This document shows positions 6,233-6,539 of a DNA stretch of 6,539 nt, piece by piece; positions within the stretch are counted from its first letter, which is position 1, and every line of letters begins with the position of its first letter. The stretch covers positions 1-6,539 of the forward strand of contig JAQTVP010000092.1 of assembly GCA_028707015.1 (NCBI GenBank). Reading direction: 5' to 3'. The notes beneath the pieces are model-generated. The model was not told the origin of the DNA, did no database searches, and was given only the letters and a program-made list of their open reading frames with translations. This DNA is from Dehalococcoidales bacterium (GTDB lineage: Bacteria; Chloroflexota; Dehalococcoidia; Dehalococcoidales; JAQTVP01). The position numbers were made by a program, and so were the translations under genes.

Positions 6233-6539
6233 TCAGGTTGTATATTCGCTGTTAATAATCACATATTCGGTAGTCATATCACAACCCCAGGCAGTAGCTT
6301 CAGCCGTACCCAGGTTAATTCTCAGGTCAAAATAAACTGTATCTTCTTTTAGCATTTCTATGGCATTTCGTTTATCAAACGGTACCGGTTTACCTTTATT
6401 GAGTACGCAAATATCTCCAATATAAAGGTCAATATTTTTTTCTGCCACTTCTACACCACTCCTTCCCATTGCAGCTAATACTCGCCCCCAATTAGGGTCA
6501 TTGCCATAAACTGCTGTTTTCACCAGTGTTGAACTTACT
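6233..6539 (-). CDS. argJ: Glutamate N-acetyltransferase (ornithine acetyltransferase), C-terminal part, cut by window edge
   Basis: ArgJ transfers the acetyl group from N-acetylornithine to glutamate, releasing ornithine and regenerating N-acetylglutamate. Bifunctional forms can also use acetyl-CoA. Only the last 101 residues are present, entering from the right edge in frame. The family is about 400 long, so roughly three quarters, including the autocleavage threonine, is missing. The sequence LVKTAVYGNDPNWGR (residues 5-19 of the fragment) is the ArgJ signature of the C-terminal beta chain. AEATAWGCDMTTEYV near the end and the terminal INSEYTT match the family ending. A GTG at 6523 lies within the conserved LVKTA motif and is not a start. 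Whether this ArgJ is mono- or bifunctional cannot be told. It heads the visible part of the operon, and argC would be expected upstream. Confidence 0.95.
   Translation of the reverse strand, partial: VSSTLVKTAVYGNDPNWGRVLAAMGRSGVEVAEKNIDLYIGDICVLNKGKPVPFDKRNAIEMLKEDTVYFDLRINLGTAEATAWGCDMTTEYVIINSEYTT

Overview
The window is one continuous stretch of an arginine biosynthesis operon. Every gene lies on the minus strand, so transcription runs from high to low coordinates. In transcription order it holds the 3' end of argJ (cut by the right edge), argB, argD, argG, a full-length AMP-dependent acyl-CoA synthetase, and argH (cut by the left edge). All intergenic gaps are short: 46, 1, 40, 57 and 24 nt. 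No stretch over 300 bases lacks a gene, and I see no RNA genes, mobile elements, CRISPR arrays or convincing terminators.

The DNA is AT-rich (roughly 40% GC by eye) with bacterial gene structure and purine-rich ribosome binding sites. Some protein details, such as the TLGSHDT stretch in ArgB, the GWAVDSLGHCHP stretch in ArgD and the IRSRL start of ArgH, remind me of Chloroflexota, particularly Dehalococcoidia. That is recollection, not a search result, so the taxonomic guess is low confidence.

The genes cover most of the route from glutamate to arginine. ArgJ recycles the acetyl group from N-acetylornithine to glutamate, ArgB phosphorylates N-acetylglutamate, ArgD makes N-acetylornithine, and ArgG plus ArgH convert citrulline to arginine. 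ArgC would be expected upstream of argJ, outside the window. ArgF (ornithine carbamoyltransferase), which often sits between argD and argG, is not there and must be encoded elsewhere.

Two things stand out. First, an acyl-CoA synthetase of the medium/long-chain fatty acid and AAE/BZO1-like type sits between argG and argH, with no obvious role in arginine synthesis. Second, the 57-nt gap before it, the longest in the operon, holds an 18-bp site matching the E. coli-type ARG box at all but one defined position. It may mark an internal, arginine-controlled promoter for the synthetase and argH. Two start codons are refined here: argG starts at an internal ATG with a strong ribosome binding site, and argB most likely starts at a TTG that aligns its catalytic lysine with E. 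coli Lys8.
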